Positions 36,108 through 47,752 of a DNA stretch of 64,000 bases are shown here, one piece after another. Each line of letters begins with the position of its first letter. Position 1 is the stretch's first letter. The notes beneath the pieces are model-generated. The model was given only the letters and a program-made list of their open reading frames with translations, made no database searches and was not told where the DNA came from. The position numbers and the translations under genes were made by a program. Source of the stretch: Siphonodentalium dalli (taxonomy: Eukaryota; Mollusca; Scaphopoda; Gadilida; Siphonodentaliidae); assembly GCA_032622095.1 (NCBI GenBank), contig CP136069.1, forward strand, positions 165,656,394 to 165,720,393, in the 5' to 3' direction.

Positions 36108-36756
36108 GGCACAAGTGCCGTATCAACAAACCATTAACACACGTGTCGTTCTATTGTTATTACACACCACCCGACTTAGAATCCGTAAAAACAGACTTAC
36201 AAGGTTTATTCGTGCACACACAGGGCTTATGTTGGCATGTGTGGTGATGCTTTATTTTATAGTTCCGGTTTGATGGTTGATGCGAACGTTATCCATGCAA
36301 TGCGACGTTGACGGGGGGCGCAAGGAACGTATGTCCATACGAATTTGTAAATATGGAACAGCTATAATTTAACACTGCAATTATAGCAACAAGCATGTAA
36401 TAAATACACAAAATGACACAAGTGTGTCAATGGGTTTGTTGATATGGCCCGAGAGTTAGCGCGGAAGGATATGAGGGCGTAGCTTCGAGTTCTATCCTCA
36501 AGTGCCATATCGGCAAACACATTAACACATGGGTCGTTCTATGTTTATTACACGCACCCTTTATAAAACCTTGACACAACAGCCAATGTTTATTCAGGCA
36601 CAAAAAGTCATACATGGCTTGCTTTGTCGTGTATGATGACGTTTTTATTTTATAGTTCCGGTTTCATGGTTGAGAGGTACGTCATTTGCGTCATCTGACG
36701 TCAACGGGATGCGTATGGAACATATGTTCCATACGGTTTTGTAAATATGGAACAAC
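36108..36756 (+). repeat. Two diverged direct repeats of ~255 bp
   Basis: 36,108-36,363 and 36,500-36,756 share the order CAAGTGCC, ACATTAACACA, GTCGTTCTAT, TTATTTTATAGTTCCGGTTT and TTTGTAAATATGGAACA. They are probably two copies of one interspersed element. Confidence 0.65.
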
Positions 36757-37499
36757 ATGAACACTGTAATTTCTGGGATTAAGTGTGTATTAAAGATGTG
36801 TATGTCAAGCATTGTACGACATATATTGACCACCATACCACGCATATGCCTAGTGTCCTTTATAAAGGATCGGGAATGGAAATCTTCAGGGCCCCAGTCA
36901 TGAATCAAGGCCTTATTTTCGCTAGAGATATCCACAATTTGCCATACATTTATCACATATTCATATATAAACATTATTGCGATCATATTGAAATAAGTGA
37001 TACCATGGGGTTAAATATATTTATTATGTTAACTTACCTCCCTTGTTAGTTCATTTTCCATGATAAAAACAGCAACAAACAAAACCAGACTTCCAGACAA
37101 AAACAATGCTGAAATTGATATTTGAATTTAGTATCATGCGGAACTTTCAAGGACATTCTATATTTATACATTTTGGAACGATCCATAGTGGAATTTCCCA
37201 CTGCCTATCATCCATCAATGCAGGAATGTATCATTAATATTCAATTTCTTGGATTCTTCGTTACCAATCTGCAACCAAAGGGACACTGCAAGTGCAGTAT
37301 GTGGTACAATGCACTTCATATGTTTATAAAACATTTCCACAAGGGGTAGGGCTGGAAGACATATTGGACACAAGTGTCTGGTTTGCGATGCAGCTTGTAG
37401 TAGGCCCCCTCACCTCCCCATTCTATAGCAGCCCCCATCCCAGTGAAATTTCACCCCGATATTATCTTGAAATTGAAGACAAACATTGGAAAAGTTAAA
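36757..37499. other. Unassigned sequence
   Basis: No gene, RNA or clear repeat is seen. Confidence 0.45.
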
Positions 37500-38330
37500 A
37501 AGGAAACTCCAAACGACATATTCACTGAACTAGGATGAGTAATTTACCTAAATTTTCGAAGGCTTTTGAAAGGCCGGTGGATAAAGTGGACAAATATATG
37601 AATAATGGTTTTGAAGATCGTGATGCAGTGAAAATGTCAATATTAAAGTACAGACCATTGCTAGAAAAGTTCATGGACGAAACAAATGACACATCTGACG
37701 AAAGTGATGACAATTCGGACGAACGTTACAGTGAATAGTTAATATAATAAATTGTAGTATGTACCACATGTCATGTTATTTTTCTCTTTTTTCCCTCGCT
37801 CACTTGCTCTTTTCGGTGGCGCTCACCACCGTTCCCCCAGAGCTTTCCGATGAAAGGCAACAAGCCATATTTTTGACTAAATCCTGAATTTTGTTTAATT
37901 TTTTAAGTTTTTGGAAAATTTGATATTCTTTTTAAGTTTTTTGAAATTTGTGAAATTTTAGAAATTTTTGAAGTTTTTGAAGTTTTTGAAATTTTTGAAA
38001 TTTTTGAAATTTTTGAAATTTTTGAAATGTTTGAAGTTTTTGAAGTTTTTGAAATTTTTGAAATTTTTGAAGTTTTTGAAATTTTTTGGACATGCCCAAC
38101 CGGTATACAAATATACCATGATGCAATGCGTGGGCTGAGGATATAGGTCTTGACCTCATGCGTGGGCGGGGGAATATAGGTCACTTCCGTGACGTCACAA
38201 ACTGTCTAGACTGTGGGCCAAACAGGAGTACTGCTGAGAATGTAGGTCGTGTACTTCGGATAGAGTTATCGTTCCTGAAATGACACCAACTGGGGGGGCC
38301 TCATCATCAGACGTTATTCGTTGCTGAAAA
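37500..38330 (+). mobile_element. Degraded relative of the 8.3 kb palindromic element
   Basis: In order it has a small acidic-tailed open frame (37,535-37,738), a short CTCGCTCACTTGCTCTTTTC stretch (37,796), a TTTTTGAAATTT tract (37,900-38,085), then ACAAACTGTCTAGACTG, CAAACAGGAGTACTGC and ACACCAACTGG. This is the same order as 32,700-34,522 of the palindrome's right arm, in shortened form. No second arm is visible, and the left end is not defined. Confidence 0.6.
37535..37738 (+). CDS. Small acidic-tailed protein, probable C-terminal relic of the zinc-finger gene
   Basis: A 67-residue frame beginning at an ATG; the N-terminal half is basic and the C-terminus (SDESDDNSDER) acidic. It resembles in character and position the C-terminal tail of the palindrome's C2H2 gene (Lys-rich helix with LLE, then an ESDD end) and is followed by the same repeat types. 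No domain is recognised. It could be a relic and not a working gene. Confidence 0.35.
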   Translation: MSNLPKFSKAFERPVDKVDKYMNNGFEDRDAVKMSILKYRPLLEKFMDETNDTSDESDDNSDERYSE

Positions 38331-38613
38331 AATAAAACATTTAATTACTTGAAACAGACTAATCGGCGGTGGCTATGATTATCACATTTCGTTACGTGTG
38401 ATTCTAGAAGTGACACAAGTTACAACTAATAGATACTCTTTTTATTTACTCGTTATATTTTTCTTTTAGATCCGATTTTCGATATACATGTATCTCACAA
38501 TTCTCGTCAAATTGTTTTGCACTATATAGTTCGTCTAACTCTAACCGACATGTTCTAGGCAAGCACATATAAAGACTGGTATCTCTTCAAAACAAAACAC
38601 ACACCCCGCATTG

Positions 38614-38960
38614 GTCAGCCTGTTCTCGTGAAAATAAGCACATAACGGGCTTTTTTTAATGAGCGATATAAGCTCATATTGACTTTATTTAGTTTATTTA
38701 ACCTCAATACACACTCTATATGGACTTAAAAAGTGTTTTTAACGCATTCAAATATTGGACTTTTTCCATACGAAATAAGTTCATATTGACATTTTTTAAA
38801 TCAACCTTTTTTCATCGACACGACATACCAGATTCACGCTCTTTATAATGTGTTTTCACTGCGGCCAGCACCATTCAACGGAATGTGAATGTGAACCTTT
38901 GTGAATATATAGGCCCAATATGAACCTATGTTGCATTGGTGGATATCTTTTAAAGGCATT
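38614..38960 (-). repeat. Dispersed repeat, copy 2
   Basis: Reverse-complement match to 11,500-11,820: GCCTGTTCTCGTGAAAATAA at 38,618, TTTTCATCGACACGAC near 38,809, TTCAACGGAATGTG near 38,874. Confidence 0.65.
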
Positions 38961-39213
38961 ACGCACAATTTATTTAGCACCAGCCACAATGAAGCCAAAC
39001 CGGAATTCGCACACAAGTAACCAGTCGACGTAAACATCTCCGTAATAATTATAATATTACGTCGACACGAATTCATGTAAAAACCCATTTCCAGAACCGT
39101 GGGCTTCCCCCAATATCGTGACGTCATACTGATGTCGCAGACATTCCAAACAAGGAATAATTTATGCGCGTCAATCAATTTAAGTAAACAAAGTAAAGCG
39201 TGCTACCGGAATC

Positions 39214-42200
39214 ATGGCGTCGGTACCGACACCTGTTAAATTTATTAAAAGAAGTGAAATTAAATCATGTATGCTTTGCGACTATTCTTTTGAAGGGACT
39301 CATGTTACAAAAACTGGAAGATTGGAACATAGTATAAAAAATAAACATGTTTTAACGGAATGTTGTATTGGAATGTTACGAGAGGCAGAGATTTACAGAA
39401 CACTGAATATCGGCACCGGTTATTTCGCCGCCGACCAGAATCATGCCATTTGTCACAAGTGTTTTTCTTTGATGAAGCAGCTGGTCAAAATCAATACAAC
39501 TATTAAAACTAACTTTAAATCAGTGCCACATGACCGAGTTAAACGACTATTGCGTTCGCCGTATACAGATGGGCAATGTGCAAAGAAAAATAAACTGATT
39601 TCCTTGGAGCTTGAAAAAGGTTCTGAAAATATTCCTGTGGAATTCAAAACAATTAAAAGGACACCTCTGAAATCGTTCACCAACCTATTGTGTGACCGAA
39701 TTCAAAGTGTTGGTACGACAACTGACAGTCCACGGTTGAGACTCGGACAACTGCAAGACATTACAACCAAGATAAAGACTCCAATGAAAGAAAAGAAAAA
39801 ACCGAAAGCGAAAAAATGTCTGGAATTTGGGGAAAAAACAGATGAAATACACAATACATGTAAAGTGAGTATTCTCCTCTTTGTATACACTGTAACTCAC
39901 TGTTTACATGGCATCATTAAAGGGGCAGTACGCACTCGGAAGCAAAAACAAAATAGGAAAAATTATCTTGTTTGGAATGGATCAGTGGATAAAAATATTA
40001 AGGAAAATATATACCACCCATCAAATTCCGATTTTGTCTCCGACGCTACTATACTATATCTGATCTGGCGTATATAAAAGCAAGAGAAAGAGGAATCTGA
40101 CTTACTAGCGTCAAATTTGAGACACATAATCAATATATAGCTTCAATAATATACGGTTTGTTCTATTTACGACTGTATTAATACAGTGAGAAAAGCTCTT
40201 TATTGCTTCATATAAATACAACATATAACATTACGTGTTGTGAAATACAATTTCACAGTCGTATACCGACATACATAATGTGATATTTTGGTAATTGTTC
40301 GGATATTTGACTCATGGTGTATATTTTCTTTAATATTTTTAGCAACTGAACTGTTCAAAACAATATTGTTTTTCATTTTGTTTTGCTTCGAGTGCGTACT
40401 GCCCCTTTAAATCAATTCATAATCTTTAAAGCAATTTCTTATTTTAGTGTTATATCAGCAACATACAGCATACAATATTTTGGTTATTTTACAGACACGT
40501 GGTATATAGGTTCCATAATATATTTTGCCATAGAACTGTTCCAAACAAGATTATTTTTTCAAAATTGTTTTGCTTTGAGCCCGGAATGCTCCTTCAACCA
40601 TATTTTGCATTTAATTCTTAAAAAAGATCATGTTTATAATTCAAACAAATATTTAATTTGGCACATATTGAGATGTACGAAGGCGACAAAATTGTATCGA
40701 GTTGTACCCTCATGTATATTTAAGTAGCCCCATTTACATGTACAGTATATCTGTTCTTGTATATGTAGCCCTTTATATGCATGTAGGCCACTGTTTATTT
40801 TACACCCCTATAAATAAATGTAGATAGATTTATATTGTATACAATGTATGATAACACTAATATTTATATATATATTAAATTTGTTTTATATTTATAAAAA
40901 AACATGATGTAAATAAATATAAAACATTGCAATTTCAAGTCACATTCATCTATCCTTCGAAAAAGAGAGAATTCACCATAGTGGATCCAGTGGAACAGAG
41001 CATTATTTCATCGATGGTGTACAAAAATCATATGGGCCTGGTCAAGAAATGTTCTGTTTTGTGCGAAAGAGAAATGATCGAACACTTCTGCACCATTCTA
41101 AACAAAGAATGCATCAAAATATGTTCGAAAAACACTGATTCAATTCTGCGAAGTAAGGACATAGAGACCCTATTCACCTTTCAATGGGACAAAATTTATG
41201 ATGAACTTGAACTTGTAGCACCCGCTCTATGTAAAATTCTTGGTGCTATTGTGGGATCATCGACACAGGACAATGTTAATAGGAGGCGAGTTTCAACAAC
41301 AGCAGCAGTTGCTCTGAGGCATAGAAATATGCAAATGAATCTACTCCAGCACATGACGGGTATCATCCTCAGTAATGGTGGATGCAGCTCCAAGGTATTT
41401 AGAATACTTTAGAACACCCATGTGTACACTTTACATTTCAATTGATTAAGTTGTTTACAAACTCAAAACAAAGTTTCTTTTATTTCGGAGACTTCTAAAT
41501 TGAAATTGCTTTTGAAATATCAAATGCTGAGATATATTTGGACATCATACCTTATTTCAAATGTTTATATGAAACCACACATAACATAACATATTTACGT
41601 TGGAACTGCATGTCGACTGCATATGACTATACACAACAATGTCACCTACATGTTCATAAATGCACGTAGGCGTAAATTGTATGTTCTATAATGCATCAGT
41701 CGCATCTAGGTGTCAAGACGTTTATCATCTCATTATATTGTTAAATGTCATTCTACATATTGTTGAATATCATTCTAGGCCCAGCAGCGTCTACAAAAGA
41801 TAGGATTTTGTGTAACACGTGAGACTTCGAATGCTAAGATCAAGGCGATTGCTGGACGAAGTAGACAAATTAGTCACCGAATGGACATCTTCTTTGAAAA
41901 GATCATGTGAAAACAATTCAGGAATGTAAGTATCACTAACTAATGTAATTTACATTCCAGCAAACGTGATTTCACAAGATCGGATAATTGAGGAAGAATA
42001 AATTCTTAGTTAACGATGGAAAATTCTTTACACCCGATTATGCCCCAAGTCCTTAACAATACACAAGTACAGTCATGCTCACCAGACTAAAATATGTTTA
42101 AAGTAATCCATATATCTACTGGCAATAATACAACAAATACATGGATTTTTTTTTTTTAAATAGTCTAGGGTTAGTCCAGACTCTAAATACAATCTGTGCA

Positions 42201-43646
42201 TGTATATATTATTTCAGTGCTATATCACCAACATACAACATGCGTGTGGTATAATATGTTTAGCCACTGAAGCGTTTCAAATAACACTATTTTTTCAAAT
42301 TGTGTTGTTTCTAGTCCAGATTGCCCCTTTAAAATTGGGAATGTTTTTATGTTTTGGACGAAATTTCCATAATATGACATGCTGTCAATGACATTTATTT
42401 GCAGGATAGTCACATCTGTACCACCATCACCAGATTTCAAGAAATACAGTCTGGCCGGTGACAATTGGGACAGGAGAATCGTCCCGACATATCTCACTTC
42501 GGATAGACGAGTGGATGATCAACATTTCTTCAACAGCGTTTTGCTTGTGGATCGTGTGAAGGGTGATGGCTTGGAATGTATTCAACCACTCAAGGAGATT
42601 CGCCTGCATGAGAATATTGAGTGGATACCATCAAAAACAGAGCAAATACTCGTGAAATCTGAGATAGCATATCTGATAGTATCTAGAACACTAGAATACA
42701 TGCCTCAACTAACGAAGCTTCTGAAGTCAAGAAAAACAGCCTTTCCAGAGACATACTTTAATCCAATGGCCGACGCAATGAAGAAAAAGTCTGAACAGGT
42801 AAACTTATTTCAGACATTATTTACATAATTATTTGTGAACCTGGTACATGTGAAGAATAATTATAACTAATAAATATATCACAACATTTCAATTTGTCGC
42901 ATAAAAACTTCCATGGATTAGGATTGATTAGTCACTTTAGCAACTAGGCCATATCATGACGAGTCCATGGATTAGGATAAGAACACATTTTGAATATAAA
43001 TATTTAGTGAAATATGCATATGAAGTAAATTATAATAACAAAATCAGTATCAATGGTGTACTGTGTACACAAAGTAATCTGACAATTTATAGACTGACAT
43101 AAGTTTAATAAATTTAAATCACTCTCTTCCAATTTAATCAAACTTCTAATTTGAAAACTGAAATGTTACATGTACCTGTTAGGAGATCCTCTATATTGGT
43201 TGTTATATATCTCTAAGACAGCAGAAATTACTATTTGGTTGATCAGTATGAGTTTATGGATGATTGGATGTAGAAATATATTAACATCAATGTTTCTCTT
43301 GGGCGGTCTTTGAAATAATACAACATCATGTCAACATGTTGACTAAATACTTTTAAATTTTGTTCTTCAGTATGTCCTGGGCTTGGAAGAAATAAATGAG
43401 TCAAAGACTGCCGATATGATTGAGCTCATGAAGACACTCACCAAAGAGTTCACTCCACAAGTGAGCACACCTGACACTGAAACCATAGCGCCTATCTTCC
43501 TAGGAGGTGACTGGCTAACCGATGAACGGGCGCAGGGAGCAAAGAGGTGTATGGCTAGTTTAAAAGAGACAACTACCCCTCTTCAAAAGCTTGATGGGTT
43601 AATACCAAAATCAGAGGATCTCCACAGAAGCATGAATAATTTAGAG
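39214..43646 (+). pseudogene. DUF6589-type transposase, five exons, frameshifted and C-terminally incomplete
   Basis: Proposed exons: 39,214-39,859, 40,940-41,394, 41,779-41,925, 42,405-42,798 and 43,371-43,646. Each is bounded by GT-AG, and phases agree across every junction. The N-terminus has paired cysteines (CMLC at residues 19-22, CHKC later), a likely zinc-binding module. Exon 4 carries GDNWDRR and DDQHFF. Exon 5 carries GGDWLTDERAQGAKR and LDGLIPKSEDLH, close to the family's GDQ-LT-ER-RGAKR and IP-x-x-D-H patterns; W stands where most members have Q. Exon 3 changes frame once (between CVTRETSN and RRLLDEVDKLVTEW, about 41,820-41,840). The conserved C-terminal third of the family is not found before the helicase gene, so it is deleted or beyond recognition. 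The start is the ATG in a CATGGCG context. Confidence 0.8.
39921..40406. mobile_element. 486 bp TTAA-flanked MITE in transposase intron 1
   Basis: The termini AGGGGCAGTACGCACTC and GAGTGCGTACTGCCCCT are perfect inverted repeats flanked by TTAA on both sides (39,917-39,920 and 40,407-40,410). A TTAA target with G-rich ends suits Kolobok- or piggyBac-type elements. Related partial copies follow at 40,411-40,620 and 42,220-42,345. Confidence 0.75.
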
Positions 43647-43691
43647 GTAAGTCTATAAACTAAATAAAATGGACAAGACCTATAAAATAGG

Positions 43692-43760
43692 CAGTCGACG
43701 CGAACATCTCCGTAATAATTCCACTCTATGATATTACTGAGAAGAAATTTATGTCGACTG
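43692..43760 (+). mobile_element. 69 bp internal-deletion derivative of the 9.1 kb transposon, 9 bp TSD
   Basis: The left 28 bases (CAGTCGACG, then GAACATCTCCGTAATAATT) match the left end of the 9.1 kb element. The right ~30 bases (ATTACTGAG, AAATTTATGTCGACTG) match its right end. TAAAATAGG directly flanks both sides (43,683-43,691 and 43,761-43,769). It sits just downstream of transposase exon 5, inside a larger copy of its own family. Confidence 0.85.
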
Positions 43761-43769
43761 TAAAATAGG

Positions 43770-44692
43770 GTGTTCCAACTTCAGCGGATACAACTATTAT
43801 ATACATTTATTGCCGTGTCAATATAAGGTTGACAAGGAAACATCAATGTGAGTATATAAATACATGTATACATCAACAATATTTACATTATGGGATTATG
43901 AAATTAGTCATAACAATGCGATAAATATATTTTATGTTGTACACCAGTAATACGAATCTAGACATTTGATTCGTCAGTTAAATCCAAAATATGAGAGCGT
44001 ATTTTGTATTGACTGAGAAGCGCAACCGTCGATTGGCTGTCCATTTAATTTCGGCTGGAAAGGTTGAATGTTAATCCATATTTCATCCAGAGCAAATAAA
44101 TAATCTTATAATCCTGTGTTAAAAGTTAACACGACCATGTGTGTCTGCATGTACAGTAATTCCCAAATTAATTGACCACTTATTTATTTGGCACCAGAGA
44201 GTATGTATTCTGTTAACAAAGCATCAATGATAACATTTGGCAAATCCTAACAGAATTTGGCAAAAAATAGTTTCATTTGGCAAAAGTAAATTTCGGTCCA
44301 GCGCGGACCCTGAGCATCATGTCATATCCGACAGCTGCAGTGATTATTGAAACAATCTGAATTTATTGTCAAGTTTGTACATTGTACAAACAGACTACCG
44401 GTAGTTGGCAAATCAATATTGAATGGCATAGGAATCATAATTATAATAAATTATTACATTTGCCTGTCAGAAATGTTCAATCCACTTTGGAGAACATCTT
44501 TGTCGGTCAAAATGGAATAAAATTGCTAGTCGAATCGTTGAGTAGTTACACAATAAAAAATATGTACGTGTCTTAAGGCTTAAAGCCCTTTCACATTTAT
44601 TCAATTGACTGAATGTTATATATTTAAAACAATTTTTACAGCATGTATACGTTTGTAGTATACAATTCAATAAATCACTGATGCAATATCGT
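43770..44692. other. Gap between the two transposon genes
   Basis: The missing C-terminal exons of the transposase would be expected here, but no frame with family motifs is visible. The only notable frame (44,382-44,576) shows no recognised motif. Confidence 0.5.
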
Positions 44693-47600
44693 TTATTCTG
44701 TTGATGATAATGATGATGTCGATGATGATTGATCAGTGTCTGACCCTGAAAGTTCATTAAAAATGTGAAGTCGATGTTCAATCGGAAGCAAACTACTATC
44801 ACACGAACCACAGTCACAGGAATGTGCACAAATATCACAACATGAATGTTTGATAACATTGAATTCCATATTCTGATTGTTGAAATTTTTGGCGATGAAT
44901 ATCCGCCTGCATTCAGTGTTGTTATTTGCATAGTCTTTCATCGAATCACCACATGTTTTCAGCATCGACCCATTAAACATCAACAATGAGAGCGAAGGTT
45001 GTCCCTCTCTTCCAATTCGACCTGTTTCTTGCACGAAGCAGTCAACATCATCTGGTGGACCATAATGAAGTGCTAAGAATGTCCCCTTCATGTCAACACC
45101 CATGCCCAACGCACTTGTTGCAATAATTACTCTCAGTGGACTATCGGATTCACTCACTGATTTCAAAATATCTTCTTTGACAGGTTCTTCAGTCTTCGAA
45201 TGGAATTGTGCAAGGAAGTTTTTTTTCTTTAACTCTTCACTCAACTCCTTCAATAGAAAGTCATGGATATTGCCACATTTAAGAATTGATGAACAATAAA
45301 TAATCATTCTCGGTATCGTGTCGATGTTCATCTTGTTGTCATTGATGAGGTCAACAAGCCAGAACAGATTTTCCCCGACATTCGGACTGCATCGCATCAC
45401 CATATATTTAATATTTCACCTATCGGGATCCTTCAGAATCACCATCACATCATGTGCTAACTCCAACGATTTTTAAATAATTTTCTGTGTCTGCAGGGAT
45501 GCTGTTGCCATCAGACATAGGATGGGAACATCTGGCAGAACTGATCGAAGTTCACTAACATGTCTGAACCACACTCGAAATGGGTTAGATTGTCCACCTT
45601 GTTTCTCTCCCCTGGAAAGAAAATATAAATAAACATTTAATACACATCTGACACATCAGTTTTGTTTTCAATTTGGAAGTCTATCACAGAATAGGCCATG
45701 AAACTTGGAAGTGACATTGCACCGATTGTATGTTAAATGGAATACACCATCAGGCACTGTGTCAAACATTCTGATTGGGTGTATATAACACTGTATTAGG
45801 TAATTTAACGAGCAACTAAACTGGTTAAATTTCAAATAACCTAACATAAAATCAAATTGGGTGTCTTCCACCTTTTTTTAAAAAGATAATGTTTTCCCAC
45901 CTCAAAGTAATCGCTGAATTGTTTAACCCATCTGATTCCATCAATTATACTAAATCAAAACTATTAAACTATATTTTAATAACCCTTATGATTATCATGT
46001 ATTACATGTAATGATCATTTAAAAATATGTTTGAATAATTTCAAAGATTTAATAAATAAATTAGTTGACGAATAGTTGCTAATACTTTACCTTTTCACAA
46101 TACAAATTTAATAAATACTATAAAACTTGGCTCCTCACCTGATATAGTTCTAACCTCACCAGATAGGACAAAATTGACAATGTATAGAGTACATCAATAC
46201 AAGACGCAGTAAGTCAGTAACGTACATATGTGTACTTAGTGAACATGTAACTGTACTCTCGAGGTCTGATGCACATATGGGTACTATTTTTTATTAATAC
46301 CCCCCCCCCCCCTGTACTGAACAATACTAGTAATGTTCAACGTCGTGTGAAAATGTTCTTATGATATATGATCTGCCATTAATATCAGATTCCAACAGTT
46401 TGCAATCAACTCACCATTTGGCAACGGTATGTACTTCATCTACCACGATACACAGGACTTTTCCTCTGTATTTGTCTAAAAGAACATCACGCCATCTGTT
46501 GTTGCCAACCAAACTTTCTGGGCTGCCTACAATGAAAGTGTTCAACGTTCAATTATGTGAAAAATAGCAAGATGTTCAGTAATGTGAACTCATGTTTTAT
46601 AACAATAATAAATATCATTGATCATCACCCATGTTGATCTCACTCAGTGGAGTCAGTTCATGTGCATTTACTACTGTGTTCTTTTAAGCACGTATAAAGC
46701 ATTTACAATTTGACTAACTATTCCAATAATAAATAATGTGTATATATGTTTACAAATTACATACATGAACAACATGCGTGTTGTACTAATAACTAATTTT
46801 AATATTAATTTAATTGGTCATGATAGTGAAAATTCCAGCACTATTAATAATTATTAGGGGTAAATGTAAGCCAGCACGTTTATTCAGCAAGCTCGTTTCT
46901 TTGGACAGGTCTGTGAATACTAATACATGTATATAGTTCATAACACGAATCTTTAATACACGATTCACCTGTCTGGGGAATCGGGATACTAGTTCAAGTT
47001 GTTCACTTGCAAATACAAATTTAAAGAACTGATTAGTGATTTGGACAAGTCAAAATTAGTTCAAAATAAACGAAACGATATCTGCACTGTAGTCTGTTCC
47101 GTATTGCACCATACATATTTGTGGTGAAAAAATTGTATGGTGCAGCCCTCTTAATTCAGATTGTTTGGCTTCGGCAATCCGCTACGGCAACACTACGTAT
47201 GCTGTGGCCCAGTTTGCTTCAGCAAATTGCTTCGGCAATGCTGATTGCCGTAGCCAATTATGTAGGCTGTATGGTGCAATATTAAACGGAACAGAGCCTG
47301 TCCGAAGAGATATCTTTCCGTTTATTTTAAACTATTAGTCTAAAATATACTGACTTACCTAACACGACTTCAAGTTCACCATTTGCAATTTTCTTATCAA
47401 TGTCCTCTGATTGTCCAATAAATCCAGCGGACACACCCAGTTTCTCCATTCTGCTGACTTGATCCCTCATCAAACTTTTAAGAGGAGCCACAATGATCAA
47501 ATGCATTCCACTGTATTGTTTGCAATGTTCATCGTTAGCCATTTTCATCAAAATCAATGGTGATATTTGGTGCGGAAGGCTCTTTCCAAAACCAGTCGGC

Positions 47601-47752
47601 AAAATGCACAAAACATCACACCTGTTTACGAATATTGCCGACAACACTTGAAATTGTTCAGATTTCAACTCTGAAATAACTGTCTCTTTCAAGATAGACG
47701 AAACACACTTCACTAACACATTGTCTCGGTCTTTGTCCACTATAACACTCAT
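44693..47752 (-). pseudogene. RecQ-like superfamily 2 DNA helicase, three exons, two in-frame stops
   Basis: Exon 1 (47,359-47,752) has Walker A (LPTGFGKS) and motif Ia (IIVAPLKSLMRDQ). Exon 2 (46,415-46,526) has the DEVH box. Exon 3 (44,693-45,611) has motif III (CLMATAS), RMIIYCSSI, the V-like IIATSALGMGVD and the VI-like QETGRIGREG, then a Cys cluster (CRRIF ... CCDIC ... CDCGSC) like the RecQ zinc-binding domain. GT-AG borders and phases fit at both introns. Exon 3 contains TAA at 45,473-45,475 and TGA at 45,416-45,418 in an otherwise continuous frame. RecQ enzymes unwind DNA 3' to 5'; a role in processing transposition intermediates is inference. No HRDC domain is visible. The last residues are Ser-rich. 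Confidence 0.85.
47055..47338. mobile_element. ~280 bp MITE in helicase intron 1
   Basis: About 70 bases at each end are imperfect inverted repeats: left AGTTCAAAATAAACG, GATATCTGC, CTGTTCCGTATTGCACCATA; right TATGGTGCAATATTAAACGG, AGATATC, CGTTTATTTTAAACT. It ends about 20 bases before the splice donor of exon 1. The TSD is not resolved. Confidence 0.65.

Noticed and set aside
44693-47752. Helicase considered as a host RecQ gene
   Set aside because: It lies wholly inside the TSD-bounded transposon, is tail to tail with the transposase, and has in-frame stops.
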